A model generated the notes under the pieces. It saw only the letters and a program-made list of their open reading frames with translations, did no database searches and was not told where the DNA came from. Positions 24,901 to 35,660 of a DNA stretch of 64,000 nt are shown one piece after another. Source of the DNA: Tetranychus cinnabarinus (taxonomy: Eukaryota > Arthropoda > Arachnida > Trombidiformes > Tetranychidae); NCBI GenBank assembly GCA_022266195.1, contig WHVY01000002.1, forward strand, positions 12,043,001-12,107,000, given 5' to 3'. Each line of letters opens with the position of its first letter. The stretch's first letter is position 1. A program made the position numbers and the translations under genes.

Positions 24901-27900
24901 AGGGAAAGTAGCTAAGGTAAAGTTAATGAAACAACATAAAAATTAACGTTCCTTTTGATTCATAGGATTGAAGGGTCAAGGTTAATTTGTTACCAAGTCT
25001 TTGATCAGTAAAATAGCCTTTGATATCAAAGATTAGTTTCAATTAATTGTGTTTACAAAAATGTTGTCTGATGTTTGCAATGAAAATTAATGACTTTAAT
25101 TAGCAAGGTGGGCTTGATGAAGAATGGGAAAAAATGTCTGATTCTCATCTAAAGTAGTCATTTTACATGAATGAAATTTGATTGCAGAAAAGTTGAATCA
25201 ACAGTTGCTGGAATTTGGAAAAAGGTGAAAATCTTTTCATGAAATCTTGCAGAGTCTTGAAAAGCTTTCATCAGACTGAGATCGACTTGAATCATGAAGA
25301 AATGCACCGTTTTTAGGTAAACTCCAATGATCATGAAAAGCAAATCAATCGAGTTGAACAGCTGCAAAGGCTTGAGTGAATTTAAATCTTTTGAGAGAAA
25401 AAATTTTTCGACTAAAAAACGAAAAGAAAAATTTCTAATTTTAATCGTGTTTCTTTTCTCCTTTTACAGATAGTATTAAATTCAATGCACAAATATCAAC
25501 CTCGAATACATCTAATCATACGACGTGATGGAAGCACTTTTGATTCACCTTTAATCGACATGGAATCTGAACGATTTCGAACCTTTGTCTTTCCAGAAAC
25601 TGTTTTCACCGCTGTAACTGCCTATCAAAATCAACTTGTAAGTTTCACTCTTTATTCAAATTAACACAACACTCTAATGTAAACCACACAAACATGAACA
25701 AAAACACGCAATTGACCAACAAACCATTTTACAACTTGCAAGGCACATAACAAAAGCAGATTATCACATTGGCAAATGGTTTGCCTCGAAACACGTTTTA
25801 CATTGTAAACTTGAATTGAAATGGATTAACCATGAATTTAAATTTTGTGCCTTTTTAGTTGTTGCTTAAAACTCAAAATCGTAATCAGATTAAATTTCAA
25901 TTTTGCTGATTATAACTGTAAACTGTAAACACTCGAAGCCTGCCATCAACTGCAACACACTCAGACCAACACTTGGAGCACTTAGTTTTGATAAATTATC
26001 AAGTTGAAATTTGCTCAGAGAAACCAGAATAGAAGTGGCAAAGAGAGAGAGAAATGAAAAAAGTGACTTTACTCGAGTTTAATTCAATTTAAATAAAGAA
26101 AAATTACTTTTACTTTTGAATTTCGAGGGTCCTTTGTGGTTTTAAAGTTTCATTTTTCCAAATTACAATTCTAATAATGTAATAACAGGCGCTCGTTTTG
26201 CTTTACATGCGATAATTTTGGGCAACCATTAATTTTATTGATATTGTTACACGATTATGTTTGTCTCTTATTTTATCACACAAGTGAGGTTTACCTGTTA
26301 AATGAGCTTGAAATAAATCATTACCATTATCATGATTGTTGTTCATGGAGGTTGAAGTTTTGACAGAATTTTTGATATTTTTTGCTCTTCTTCTTTTTGA
26401 GAAAACTTTTTCGCTTTCAAATGTAACAATTTTTATCATCATCTTGATTAAACTTTTTATGTAGGCTTTAATGAGCATCATTTAATTGCAATCAATTTTC
26501 ACACAAAATTATCTTTAGTTTTGTTTCATCGAAAAGAGACTCAACTTTACAAGATTGCACTTTGCTATCATTTGTATCAAATGTTCAACTCTTTAAATGT
26601 TTATCGCGAGTTGAACAATTATGGGAATCACGCAAGTGAATAACATTTTAACAACACTTTAGATATGTTTAATGTTAATCCTTTCACTGGAAATGTTTAT
26701 TTCACTACTTGTTTTTATATCCATTTCAATTTCATTACCTTTTACTTTGATTGATATTGATTGATTGGTCAATGAGAAAATGTTTTTTTTTCGCAAAAAA
26801 GAGACGAAATGAAGGAGAGAGAAATGTTCACATTTACATGATGAAATGATAAGAGTATTGATGGATTGTTTCCTTTTGTTTCTTGTTTAATGAAGAGAAA
26901 ACAAGTTTTCATGATGAGGTTGAATACGTTTTCATTGAGAAGGTGAAAAAGTTTTCAGTCTCTCTGGGCAGTCTAGCAATGTGAAATTCATCTGCCGATT
27001 CAAATTTGTTATAATCGATTTTAAATTTTTTTTTGAAAAAAATCTTTATTAGTAAGATCGATCTATAAAGGGCGATTTCAAAATTAAATTTTGATTGAAA
27101 ACATGTAATATCAACTAGTGGCTATAATCGTGACGAAATTTTCACTAGATTATCAATTAGTTTGAAACATAATTCCGATATAGTCTAATGGTTAGGATAT
27201 CTTTTCTAACTTGCTTATCCTTACAAAGATAACAATACTTTTTTTCAAGCAAAATGTCATACCATTCGATAAGATTGTGCAGTTGAGGGTTAAGATGGTA
27301 ATGATTATTCAAAAGTCGAACCAGTTCAGGGACATCTAGTGATTCACCAACATCTCGATTCAACTGCTTAATCATATTTTTCGGCTGAATCTTGAAGTCG
27401 ATTTTAATGTTTTTTTTATTATTGAATCTTTGATCTAATAACTCTTCAAACACTCAATTCAGGATCGATTTGTAGATCGATTGTATTTTTCAACTCAAGA
27501 TGAAAAATCGATTTTTAATCAAATTCGTATACTCTCAAGTGATTTCTAACTCAATCATTTTTCAATGTCAATGAAAATTATAGTTTCACGATTAAATAAA
27601 ACTAACAAAAGCAGCATTTTGATGACTTAATGAAGACCATGATGTAATCAGTGTGAAAAGACGGGGCAAAACATCATTTGTATATTTAAAAGAAGGTTGG
27701 CAATGAAAAAAATGGGCAGAAAACAAATTGTTGTCCCTATCAAAGTACTAATGGTTGTCAGCATTTTTTTTTCAATTCTCAGCGGAATCATCAAGGTGAC
27801 CAATTATTTAATCGTGTGAGTGAGCTGCGAGTCATTTAAATGAGATTTATAGTTAATGAGTCCCTTGAGTTGATCAAGTTTTTAACACAAAACAAAACTG

Positions 27901-30900
27901 GCGCAAACACAGCAACAGCAACAGAAAGACAAAAACATAAAATGAAAAAAAAGACGTTGAATAAAATGAGCAGTCAAGTTGATTTAAACATGGACTGGAA
28001 AAGCGTAAAGAAAAAAGTTATGCAAAACCCGAAGAGCAACACTAAGGGTACATTAAAGCATTACTCTGAGGATAATTCAATGACAGCCTCCAGGGCATTT
28101 CTGTAGTCATTTTTAAAGCAATAATAATCATTGAAGTTTTACTAACTTACTCACTCCAAGTTGTCACTTTTCACTCTCTCTCTCTCTCCCACGCTCGGTT
28201 GGCGTGTTGATTATGCTGATTGCAAGGGTGTTACTTTTGGCAGATTGGTTACTCTGCCAGTGAAAAGGAAAGACGGACACAAAATATGATAATGATAATA
28301 TATTCGTATAATGATAAGTGAAAGTGTACACATCTTGGTCGCTTTGTGCCCCTTTTTACGTAACCATTATCATCATCATTATCATCAAGCATACATTTTA
28401 TTACCTCTTATTAATTGTGATAGCAGCTTGGTTGAGCTTCCAGTTTTTGTTCATTCACTTTCTTCTTACGTTGCTGACCCTTGGTAAGTGTAACGTTAAC
28501 TGATGGTGTTTCTGTGTAACTTGTGTGTGTATGTAAGTATGAAGGAGTGGTTACGCTAAATATCTTATTCCGACGTTTTTCGCATTCATCAACATCTTAA
28601 AATGTTGTTTCATGTCAACTCAAGTGTACAAACTTAACGTCTCTCTGTATATATATTTTATAGTGTGTAGTATGATGAGTGTATTAATATCTTGCAACTT
28701 GTTTGAGTTGCAATTTTTTTTCTTCTTCTTTGCTCTTCTTTTTGTGTCGACAGTTTTTGGTCTTATTTTGCCCTTACCTTTCAGTTAATCAACTCGATAA
28801 GGATGATTGAAGATGACAATCGACATTGTTTAACGTTCATTATTCAACTTGCTCATTTTCAAACACCTTTCATCGAGAATTTTTTTCTTTTATTTTCTCT
28901 TCTCTCTGTCAACACAATTATTGTTGATTGACAATTGAACTGATTAAACTGATTGATTCGATTGAAATCCAATCAACTCTGTAATGAGTCTTGAGTGGTC
29001 AATCGATTAAGACGTGACGAAAAGGAAAATTTGAAGCGAACAAAAAGTTTCAATTTTTCGTCAATTTTATTTTCGTTTTTATTAACTTTACATTTGAATA
29101 AAAAAATGAAATAAAATTGAAAATAAGGTGAAAATTGAAGGTTTCGTTGGGAAATGTTTCAATTTTTTTGGGCTTGAGTTTTGAGAAATGTTGAGTTAAA
29201 TCTTTTTCAAGATTAACATTTTCTTTTATTGCCAATTATTGTTATTTTTATTGCAATAACAATCAACATTCCAAGTGTGATTATGATTTAGTTGTTGTTT
29301 TAGCTTCAGGTAACAATCAGGTATTGAACGAGCAAAAACAGAGAAACACGTAAATCTGCTTAACATTCTTGGAAAATTTAAACTTTTCATTTTCTCCCCT
29401 CAATTGTAATTGTACAACAACAATTTAAAGTAAACGTATCAAATCAAAGTGTCTGGGAGGTCTGCAGAATAATAAAATGCAAAAAAATTTGTGCTCAACT
29501 TTTGTTTCTCATTTTGATACATTTTCGCCTCTTTACTCAGCTTGTTTCATTGGAAATCGTTTAATAGCGTTCAACTTGTCAGACGTATTAGCGTTTATTA
29601 GAAAACTATTTGTTTACCAAATGAAATCTTGTTGCTTATTTTATTTGCACAATTAGCATAACAATGGCACACAAAAGGTAACTAATTTGTTTGAAATTGT
29701 GTTTCAACTTTTGCTACGTGTTTATTGAAACAAAATTGATTCGTTGGTTTCTTGTTTTGTTGTAACTTTTTTTGCCAATTTCCGGCTCAAATTGGTTAAC
29801 ATTTACATTTAACCGATTTATTTGAAATTATACTGATTAGATATCAATTTGAGCCAAATAATTGCCAATTAATATCAATAAGCACACTTCCTATCTCATC
29901 TAATAAAGCTATTAAATTTGATAGTCAATAAAATTATAATGCAATTGATTTTTTTATTGAAACTATTATTGCCTTTTTTTACTGCTGCTATTGTATACAA
30001 AAAGTTAACCTACTTTGACCTTTTTCATTTGATTTGCTGGTTTTTGCTTTAACTAATTATCAATTGAATAATTTGTTTATCAAAGACAAGAGTTGATAAA
30101 GTGACTAACTGGTTACTTGCAAGTTGAGCTTTACATGGCCAAGAAGGATTGGATTGTATAAACAAGAAAATGGTTAACATTTGTGATTGCAAGGTTCAAC
30201 TTGTTATCCTAACCATTAAACTTCGCCGGAATCGTTTGTGTGTTAACAAAGAGTTGAAAATGTTAATAAATGATCTGTTAATTTCACGGGTTCATCTAAC
30301 CTTTTTTGTTTCCATTTTTCAACAGATAACTAAATTAAAAATTGACAGTAATCCATTTGCAAAAGGATTCCGCGACTCATCAAGATTAAGTGACATTGAA
30401 AGGTAAGAAATGATTTAAATAGCAAGTCAATCAAATCGACACAACAAGAAGGTTCACTTTTTTCCACCAAATTTCACCATTTCCATTTACTATCTATAGA
30501 ATCATGTTCAACTTGATCATTATTATCATCATCATAATGATAGTATATTTTTTTCTCATGGTTTCTTCATCTTTAAAGTTCATCTCAACTTTTTGGTTGA
30601 TGTTTATTTTTACCTCAAAACAAACATATTAAAATAGACTGTACAAGTAAACGTAAAAACTACAACTATTTTTGAATAATGATGATAACTGTAAAGTGAA
30701 GAAGAAAAAGTTCATCATTCATTTTCATCTTCATTCCTCATCATGACCTCAACATTGTTGACCTCATCCAAGTAGCAAATTTACAGTTATCATTGAAAGT
30801 TGAAGCAAAAAGTAGGCAGCAAAAATGTATGAATGAGCTAATAAGAGGCAACAATCAAAAGGTTGAAAAGTGGATAACATTTGTACAATAACATCTCTCT

Positions 30901-33900
30901 GTGAGAGAAGAGGTTTTTACTTGAACAAAAAATAGATTCATTTTGTAGCCAATATTGAGTTTCAATTGAGCACTTTACCACCCATTGTTGTTAGCCTTTC
31001 CATCATCACAATCATCATTTTACCGCAATTTTTTTTCTTCTCATTTCATTTCTCGTCGTTGCTTCTTCATCCGTTTTCCCACCCACTTTTCTCCCTCTTT
31101 TTCTCAATGATCAACTGTCAAACAAGGTTTCATTCATCGTCAACTCTCAACCATTAAAGTCCGTTATTCAGTCGACTCTCTCTCCATCCTCATCCTCATC
31201 TTTCAGTCACGTGACTGGCTTGTCATGTGATCTTGCCTTGTTTCCGTTTTCATCTTTTTGCCTGTCTAATGGTACTTTACTGTGTTAATTGAGAATCAAG
31301 ACCTCACAGAGATTTGATTATAAACTGTATTAACTGACGGTTAAACAATTTATCACGCCTTGTGATGCATTGTTACGCTCATCATCATGTACTTTCCAGT
31401 GAATCAAGTGCACAATCAGTCAATTAACCAACACCAACTTTACCAAATCTGTTAATCCAATAATCCTTGGATCCTGCAAATCACTTTGCATAATCTTGTT
31501 TTGACTCATTTATCATCTTTTTCCCATTTTTTTTTATTCTTTCTCATTCTTGATACAAAATTGAACAATTGGTGAAATTGGCGATTCCTTTAGCTTCTTT
31601 TCACTCCCCTTTTCATACCTTCTAGCCAATCCATGTTATTAATGCATGAAAAGCAATTTAATGGCTTCTTTTGTGGTAAAGGTAAATATTTGTATGTGAA
31701 TGAATTGAAACTTGTTAAATATTATTTTCATCTTTTCTCTCATCTTGTTATTATTGTGATTGGTAATAGGCAACTGAAAATGTTCAATGTTTGGTGTAAA
31801 AAATGAAGAAAAAAGTAAAAGAGGAAATGAGTTTTTATTTCTTCTTTTCTTCTTCTTCTTCTTCTTTTGCTACTTTCTGTTGACTTTTCATTTGTTGCTA
31901 TTATTGAATTGAAATGGTTCATTTGATTGATTTGATAATGTTATTTGTGTGAAAACATTAGTACAAGGAAACGACAAGGAAGAGGCAAAAGGTTCAAGGA
32001 TAATTTGTTGCAATTACAGGTAAAACCTTTAGGCAAAGAAGTAGGAGAAAAGTACGAAAAGAGAAGAAGAAAAAAAATGATGAGGATGATGATGATGGTG
32101 ATGAAGATTAGACAAAAAGAATGAGAATCTTAATGATGAGAAGAATGACAAAGTGACAGATGGAAAAATTGACTTTGAAAAGATGGAATAATTATGATAG
32201 CAAATTGACAAGAAAAGGCAAACAGTATAATTATATAATAATGCGTCTTTTTTAGCTTTTTTATCCTCTTTATCCTCATGCAAGTTTGTTAAAAATAACA
32301 CAATTAATATAGCAAATTGTGAGACGAGTCAACATGATCGTTTGAATATAAATCAACCAAAATCATCCAAACTATCAAACCGATCGTTGCTTGAGTCTTA
32401 TCAACTCATTTCAATAATACAATGATGAAACATCTGTTTGGATGAAGTTCATCAAACATTTTTATCGATGAATAAGTTTCAGCTCTCTAACTCTCACGGC
32501 CACAGAAAGCGATCGGTTTAACTGAAAATCGAACTGATCTGTTGTACAGAAACAGAAAATTTTATATTTCTCAAAACAAGTTCATTTTCTGGTTGATCAT
32601 CAAAAGTTACATCAGTAAAATGAGTTTCATGAAAAAATCTGGTTCCATAATTGAACAAAAGGCAATCGAAGTTTCAACTTTGACTCAGTTTTGAAAACAA
32701 AGAGTATGCTTTTTGTTTTACTTTATCCATCTCTAGTCTCGATGATTGTTTAATATCAAATGATTACTAAAAGTTGAAGATTCAAACAACTTTAGCAATC
32801 ATAAAATCAACTTTAGTCATCAAGAATACCTTTAATTGTTAGCAAAGTTGTTTGAGGTTTCATCACTTTCTTGTTACAATAATAATGCAAAATGAAGCGA
32901 TAATGAACATTAAACTTTCTGTCATCCAATTTGGTTGACTTTGGTTTGACGAGTCTTCAAGTTTGGACAAGTTGAAGATTCCCTTTTTAAGCATAATAAT
33001 TATAATTTCCTGAACAATTTAGTGGTTGGACAGATTTTCGCATTTGCATAAACGAAGCGAAAAACAACAAATGTGTCACACAGAGAAAAGTCAGTGATGA
33101 TGATGATGATGATGGCATTGGTGATGGCGATGATGAGGATGAGGATGAAAAATATGGCGAAGAAATGAAGTGAAATGCTTGAGGGTCAATGTTGATGCTT
33201 CTGTGTTTCCCTTGATTTGGCTTACCTCAGCTACATAATTAAGGCAACTGTAGACCACACATTGAGTGAGAGATCTTCATGCTTCTGTCTTCTCGTCTTC
33301 ATCATCTCTTGGTTCCTTGTTGTTTCTCTGTAGCTTGCTCTTTCTTTCTTCCCTCTCTTTCCTGAAAAAAAACGAAAAAACGAACGAAAAATTTTCCCTT
33401 CCTTAGTTTCACACTGATTTTCGCATTCTTCCTCCTCCTCTCTCTCTCTCTCTTTTTCCCTCCTCATCATCATAATCATCATCACCCTCATCACCATCAT
33501 CCACACCTTTAATCATACCCAATGGCTGATGATAAAAGATCTTCATCTTTTACTTTCTTTTTGAGCACAACTTTGTTGAACAAAAAACTTCTCAATGAAC
33601 ACAAATTTTTTCACTCCTTTTGTTTCGCCTTTTTTAATGGAATCCCTTTAATTTACAAATTTACCGCTTCAAAGCCATTTTAACCTTTCTCGTCCAGGTA
33701 ACTTATACGATTAGTAGCATGATTATGTTGATCAACTGTAACTAAATCAGTTAAATTTATTTCAAGACAACTATCATTAGTTTAGTGTTTAACATCCATT
33801 AGTGTTTCTCGCGCAAAATTCAACTTTAAATTCATTCAAATAGTAAATTGTTTTTTTTTATAATTTCATGTTTATATTGAAAGATGGCAAAAATCATTTA

Positions 33901-35350
33901 TTTTTCAATGTCATTTTCAACCTTTTTTATCTTCCCTTTCAATCATCTTACGAATCATTTTCACTTCAACCTTCAAGTGATTATATTGCTAGTAATTTAC
34001 TCAACAATTAAATAAAAGGTTATTAACTAATTAAGCTAAATTAACGTCATCATTGGCTAATAGATTGCAAGATTCTTGGAAAAAGTGAAACTTGATTGAT
34101 TCGATTTGTTTCAACTTTGATTAAACAACTTAATGAAATGATTTGATTGATTATTTGTCTTTTTTATAAAATTTTAGAGATGCAATGGAGTCAATGATTG
34201 ACCCTTGTTATGGTCGAGGTCCAATAATATCGCCCTTCTTGTTGAACAATGAAGAAACGGCAAGCTTATTCTTAAGGGAAAGAGCCTTGCTCATGGGTCA
34301 TCCCAACTCACCCAACTCGGGATCAGGCAACATGCCACCCGGCATAAGAGGACCCGTTATGTGGAGACCTCATCCCGGCTTCCCAACCATCAACCCAACC
34401 GACTTTTATAATCTATTAACAACTTGTCCTCCTTGGTACTCGGCTGCTATTGGAGCTCACTTAAGATCTCCTAATCCAACTTCAGGTAAATCTCGAAACT
34501 CTTTTCTTCTTCTTCTTCGTTTCTTCCATTCTTCATGTACTCACCTCTTCATCTTCATTACAGGTTCATCACCAACTTCAGCTGCTGCTGCCGCTGCATT
34601 TGCCTTCACCAGTCCACCTCACTTCTGGAACACAAACACAAATCAAATTCCAAGTGAACTCGCGAAACAATCTCTAATCAAGTAAGTTGATCATTCAGAG
34701 TTGACCTTTAGAGTTGATCACTTGTTCAATATTTAACATCAACTTTCTTCTCACCTTTTCTCAGCAGCAATGGAAACATGATGAATGGCAACTCAAACAA
34801 CAACAACAGTGGCGTTGGTCCAACTCGTCCAAGTCATCCTCATGATCCATCAATTCATCGATTCACTCCTTATCCATTATATTCACCTTCCAAGAAGGAC
34901 TTGAATGGATGCAAAAGTTCATCAACTGGCCCATTGACTTCAGGACTTTTACCTTCTTTGGGTCACCATCCACACTTGCCCGGATCTTCACCTTCATCTT
35001 CACCCCTCTTATCCTCTTCTTCTTCTTCATCCTCATCATCCAATCATCATCCACTGAATCTTCTTAATCCATCCAATGGAACTAACTTATCTTCTGATCT
35101 TCATTCTCATCATTCCCATCATTTACATAATTCACGTTCATCTTTCAACTCCGTCAACGGTGATAAACGATCTCCAATCAATGGAAGCAACAATTCAAAG
35201 CATAAAACCAAGAATCATCAAAATGGCAGCAATTCTGAGCGTAATAAGAATCAACTAAATTTAAGCAAAAATGGCCATTTAAACAGCAATTTGGACAAAA
35301 GATCAATCGATTGTATAGTTAAGAATGAATTATCAGAACCAATTAGATAA
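12166..35350 (+). CDS. mid/H15-like (Tbx20): T-box transcription factor, Tbx20/midline/H15 subfamily (7 coding exons)
   Basis: Coding exons 12166-12986, 23389-23662, 25470-25637, 30326-30402, 34178-34485, 34564-34681 and 34765-35350 total 2352 nt: 783 aa plus stop, with all junctions in phase and GT-AG. Residues 67-74 (FSIEAIMG) form an eh1-like Groucho-binding motif, as in the N-terminus of vertebrate TBX20 (FSIAALM). Residues 164-179 are four RSPx units. The T-box covers about residues 250-442, with KELWDKFNELGTEMIITK, RMFPTVRVSF, VDNKRYRYAYHRSSWLVAGK, KVKLTNNEMD, FPETVFTAVTAYQNQL and KIDSNPFAKGFRDSSRL. These signatures, and ERDAMESM just after the domain (ERDPMD in Drosophila midline), separate it from Tbx1, Tbx2 and Brachyury types. 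It should be a nuclear DNA-binding regulator; relatives act in heart, ventral ectoderm/leg and neural patterning. Assignment to midline versus H15 is not possible here. A downstream in-frame ATG at 12193 is an alternative start. Confidence 0.93.
12655..12702 (+). repeat. In-frame 12-nt tandem repeat (RSPI)x4 in T-box exon 1
   Basis: Four 12-nt units encode RSPI RSPI RSPI RSPV (residues 164-179). Units 1 and 3 share AGGTCACCCAT, which suggests duplication of a 24-nt pair. The array gives regularly spaced Ser-Pro phosphorylation-type sites in a disordered N-terminal region, and is prone to length variation. Confidence 0.75.
14386..14411 (-). repeat. tRNA-Glu-like 5' fragment (acceptor strand + D arm)
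   Basis: On the minus strand, 26 nt begin TCCGATATTATCTAGTG and end TCTAGGATA, resembling nucleotides 1-26 of tRNA-Glu. No anticodon or T arm follows. It is one of five such pieces in the window and has six or seven differences from the tRNA-like consensus. Confidence 0.55.
17516..17541 (+). repeat. tRNA-Glu-like 5' fragment
   Basis: TCCGATATAATCTAGTGATT continuing to AGGATA; 23 of 26 positions match the copy at 27174. It is followed ten bases later by an 8-bp perfect hairpin (TTAGTAAG, five-base loop, CTTACTAA; 17551-17571), not by an anticodon arm. No T-arm B-box is seen, so it is not an intact tRNA gene. Confidence 0.65.
23389..23662 (+). CDS. mid/H15-like (Tbx20): T-box gene exon 2 (residues 275-365)
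   Basis: The acceptor TTGTCTTTAG|G completes the split Arg codon and reads RMFPTVRVSFTG; the donor is GGCCAT|GTAAGT after a whole codon. The exon carries the central T-box, including VPVDNKRYRYAYHRSSWLVA and KVKLTNNEMDRSGH. The frame stays open for 53 codons upstream into intron 1, but that extension has no ATG. Confidence 0.95.
23663..25469 (+). other. Intron 2 of T-box gene (1.8 kb)
   Basis: GTAAGTAA to CTCCTTTTACAG. AT-rich; I see no gene or RNA in it. Confidence 0.85.
25470..25637 (+). CDS. mid/H15-like (Tbx20): T-box gene exon 3 (residues 366-421)
   Basis: A phase-0 exon of 56 codons, from IVLNSMHKYQPRIHLI to FPETVFTAVTAYQNQL, between a CTTTTACAG acceptor and a CTT|GTAAGT donor. It holds the dimer-face and DNA-contact part of the T-box. 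The variable loop reads RRDGSTFDSPLIDMESERF, unlike the corresponding vertebrate loop but of similar length. Confidence 0.95.
27157..27453 (-). other. Unrecognised open frame, possible gene fragment
   Basis: About 98 codons, bounded upstream by TGA and opening with GTG; the first ATG is near codon 27. The middle reads like ordinary protein (acidic/hydrophobic helices, a CYLC pair) rather than low complexity. The last third, however, is the antisense of a tRNA-like fragment, so the frame as a whole is not a normal gene. It may be an exon remnant of a mobile element, or chance. Confidence 0.15.
27174..27199 (+). repeat. tRNA-Glu-like 5' fragment (best copy)
   Basis: TCCGATATAGTCTAATGGTT followed by AGGATA, then TCT. 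It matches acceptor 5' strand, positions 8-9, the D arm and position 26 of a canonical tRNA-Glu, with the RNA polymerase III A-box region. The sequence diverges within about four bases of the anticodon arm, and no B-box or matching 3' acceptor strand follows within 60 bases. Confidence 0.75.
30205..30230 (-). repeat. tRNA-Glu-like 5' fragment (antisense in intron 3)
   Basis: The minus strand reads TCCGGCGAAGTTTAATGGTT then AGGATA. It lies about 100 bp upstream of T-box exon 4 in antisense orientation. It shares the start and end points of the other four copies but differs at about five positions, mostly in the acceptor strand. Confidence 0.6.
30326..30402 (+). CDS. mid/H15-like (Tbx20): T-box gene exon 4 (residues 422-447)
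   Basis: A short exon, ITKLKIDSNPFAKGFRDSSR then LSDIE, plus two bases of Arg 447. It encodes the C-terminal T-box helix that inserts into the DNA minor groove in known structures. Acceptor CATTTTTCAACAG, donor GAAAG|GTAAGA. Confidence 0.95.
30403..34177 (+). other. Intron 4 of T-box gene (3.8 kb)
   Basis: GTAAGAAA to ATAAAATTTTAG. It contains simple repeats: (GAT)7 at 33095-33114 and (CT)8 at 33438-33453. No gene or RNA is recognised. Confidence 0.8.
34178..34485 (+). CDS. mid/H15-like (Tbx20): T-box gene exon 5 (residues 447-550)
   Basis: The first base completes Arg 447, giving ER-DAMESMID directly after the T-box, like the ERDPMD of Drosophila midline. The exon continues as a Pro/Gly/Asn-rich region with NPTDFYNLLTTCPPWYSAAI. 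The ATG at 34185 is internal, not a start. The donor is TTCAG|GTAAAT after one base of Gly 550. Confidence 0.9.
34486..34563 (+). other. Intron 5 of T-box gene: 78 nt, in frame and stop-free
   Basis: GTAAATCT to TTCATTACAG. Its length is a multiple of three and it has no in-frame stop. Retention would therefore insert 26 mostly hydrophobic/Ser residues (with LLLLRFF and LFIFI) and leave the downstream frame intact. Confidence 0.75.
34564..34681 (+). CDS. mid/H15-like (Tbx20): T-box gene exon 6 (residues 550-589)
   Basis: Encodes GSSPTSAAAAAAFAFTSPPH and following residues to KQSLI; six consecutive alanines come from mixed GCT/GCC/GCA codons. The donor CAA|GTAAGT splits an Asn codon. If intron 6 is not removed, the frame meets TAA at 34683-34685, and the protein ends at ...SLIK. 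Confidence 0.88.
34682..34764 (+). other. Intron 6 of T-box gene (83 nt) with tandem CAGCAG acceptor
   Basis: GTAAGTTG to CTTTTCTCAG. The acceptor is CAGCAG at 34762-34767: cutting after the first CAG gives Asn-Ser-Asn-Gly, and after the second removes one Ser. Both stay in frame. Confidence 0.8.
34765..35350 (+). CDS. mid/H15-like (Tbx20): T-box gene exon 7 (residues 589-783, C-terminus)
   Basis: A low-complexity C-terminal region: an Asn run (NSNNNNS), a Ser run of ten in a Pro/Ser-rich stretch, a His-rich patch (HSHHSHHLHN) and an Asn/Lys-rich tail ending ELSEPIR then TAA at 35348-35350. There is no folded domain. Such regions usually serve in transactivation or repression. ATGs at 34778 and 34781 are internal. 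Confidence 0.88.
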
Positions 35351-35660
35351 GCCAATTGGAATCAATTTTTTAAGTTTATTTCAAATTCCTGTACAAATGA
35401 AAACAAAAGTAATTCATTGGCGTTCATCAAATCATTTTTTCTGTTTTTTATCCTTTATTAACTTTTATGTCAATCAATGGTATTATTAATTGTAACAATG
35501 TCGCACAACAAAAACTTGTTAATGAACTTTCTCAATCGACTTCATCTTCATCATAAATAAGAAAATCCTAAAAAGTATAAAATTTAGTTTTCCAAATTCA
35601 TTTCACTTTCAAATCAACAATCTTTTTAAATCAAATGCAAAATTAAACCATTAGTCAAAA
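35351..35660 (+). other. Probable 3' UTR of the T-box gene
   Basis: AT-rich DNA directly after the stop. An ATTAAA hexamer at 35642-35647 is the nearest poly(A)-signal variant that I see; no AATAAA occurs in the first 300 bases. The exact end is not determined. Confidence 0.35.

Larger units (their letters stand above)
25638..30325 (+). other. Intron 3 of T-box gene (4.7 kb)
   Basis: GTAAGTTT to TTTTTCAACAG. It contains two tRNA-Glu-like fragments (27174-27199 plus; 30205-30230 minus), a (CT)n tract at about 28174-28188, an open frame on the minus strand at 27157-27453, and a Lys-rich 88-codon ATG-initiated frame at 27840-28106. Neither frame has a recognisable domain, and I do not call them genes. 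Confidence 0.8.

Noticed and set aside
27174..27199. Functional tRNA-Glu gene
   Set aside because: Only the acceptor 5' strand and D arm are present; no anticodon loop, T arm or closing acceptor strand follows.
27840..28106. Lys-rich 88-codon ATG frame inside T-box intron 3
   Set aside because: It has no recognised domain, splice support or promoter; a frame this size is expected by chance in A-rich DNA. It could be reconsidered with RNA evidence.
33231..33506. Met/Arg/Glu-rich antisense frame
   Set aside because: It is a translation of (GAT)n and (GAG)n simple repeats on the complementary strand, with no coding signature.
34863..35258. Antisense and alternate-frame open frames over T-box exon 7
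   Set aside because: Shadows of the Ser/His-rich coding repeat.
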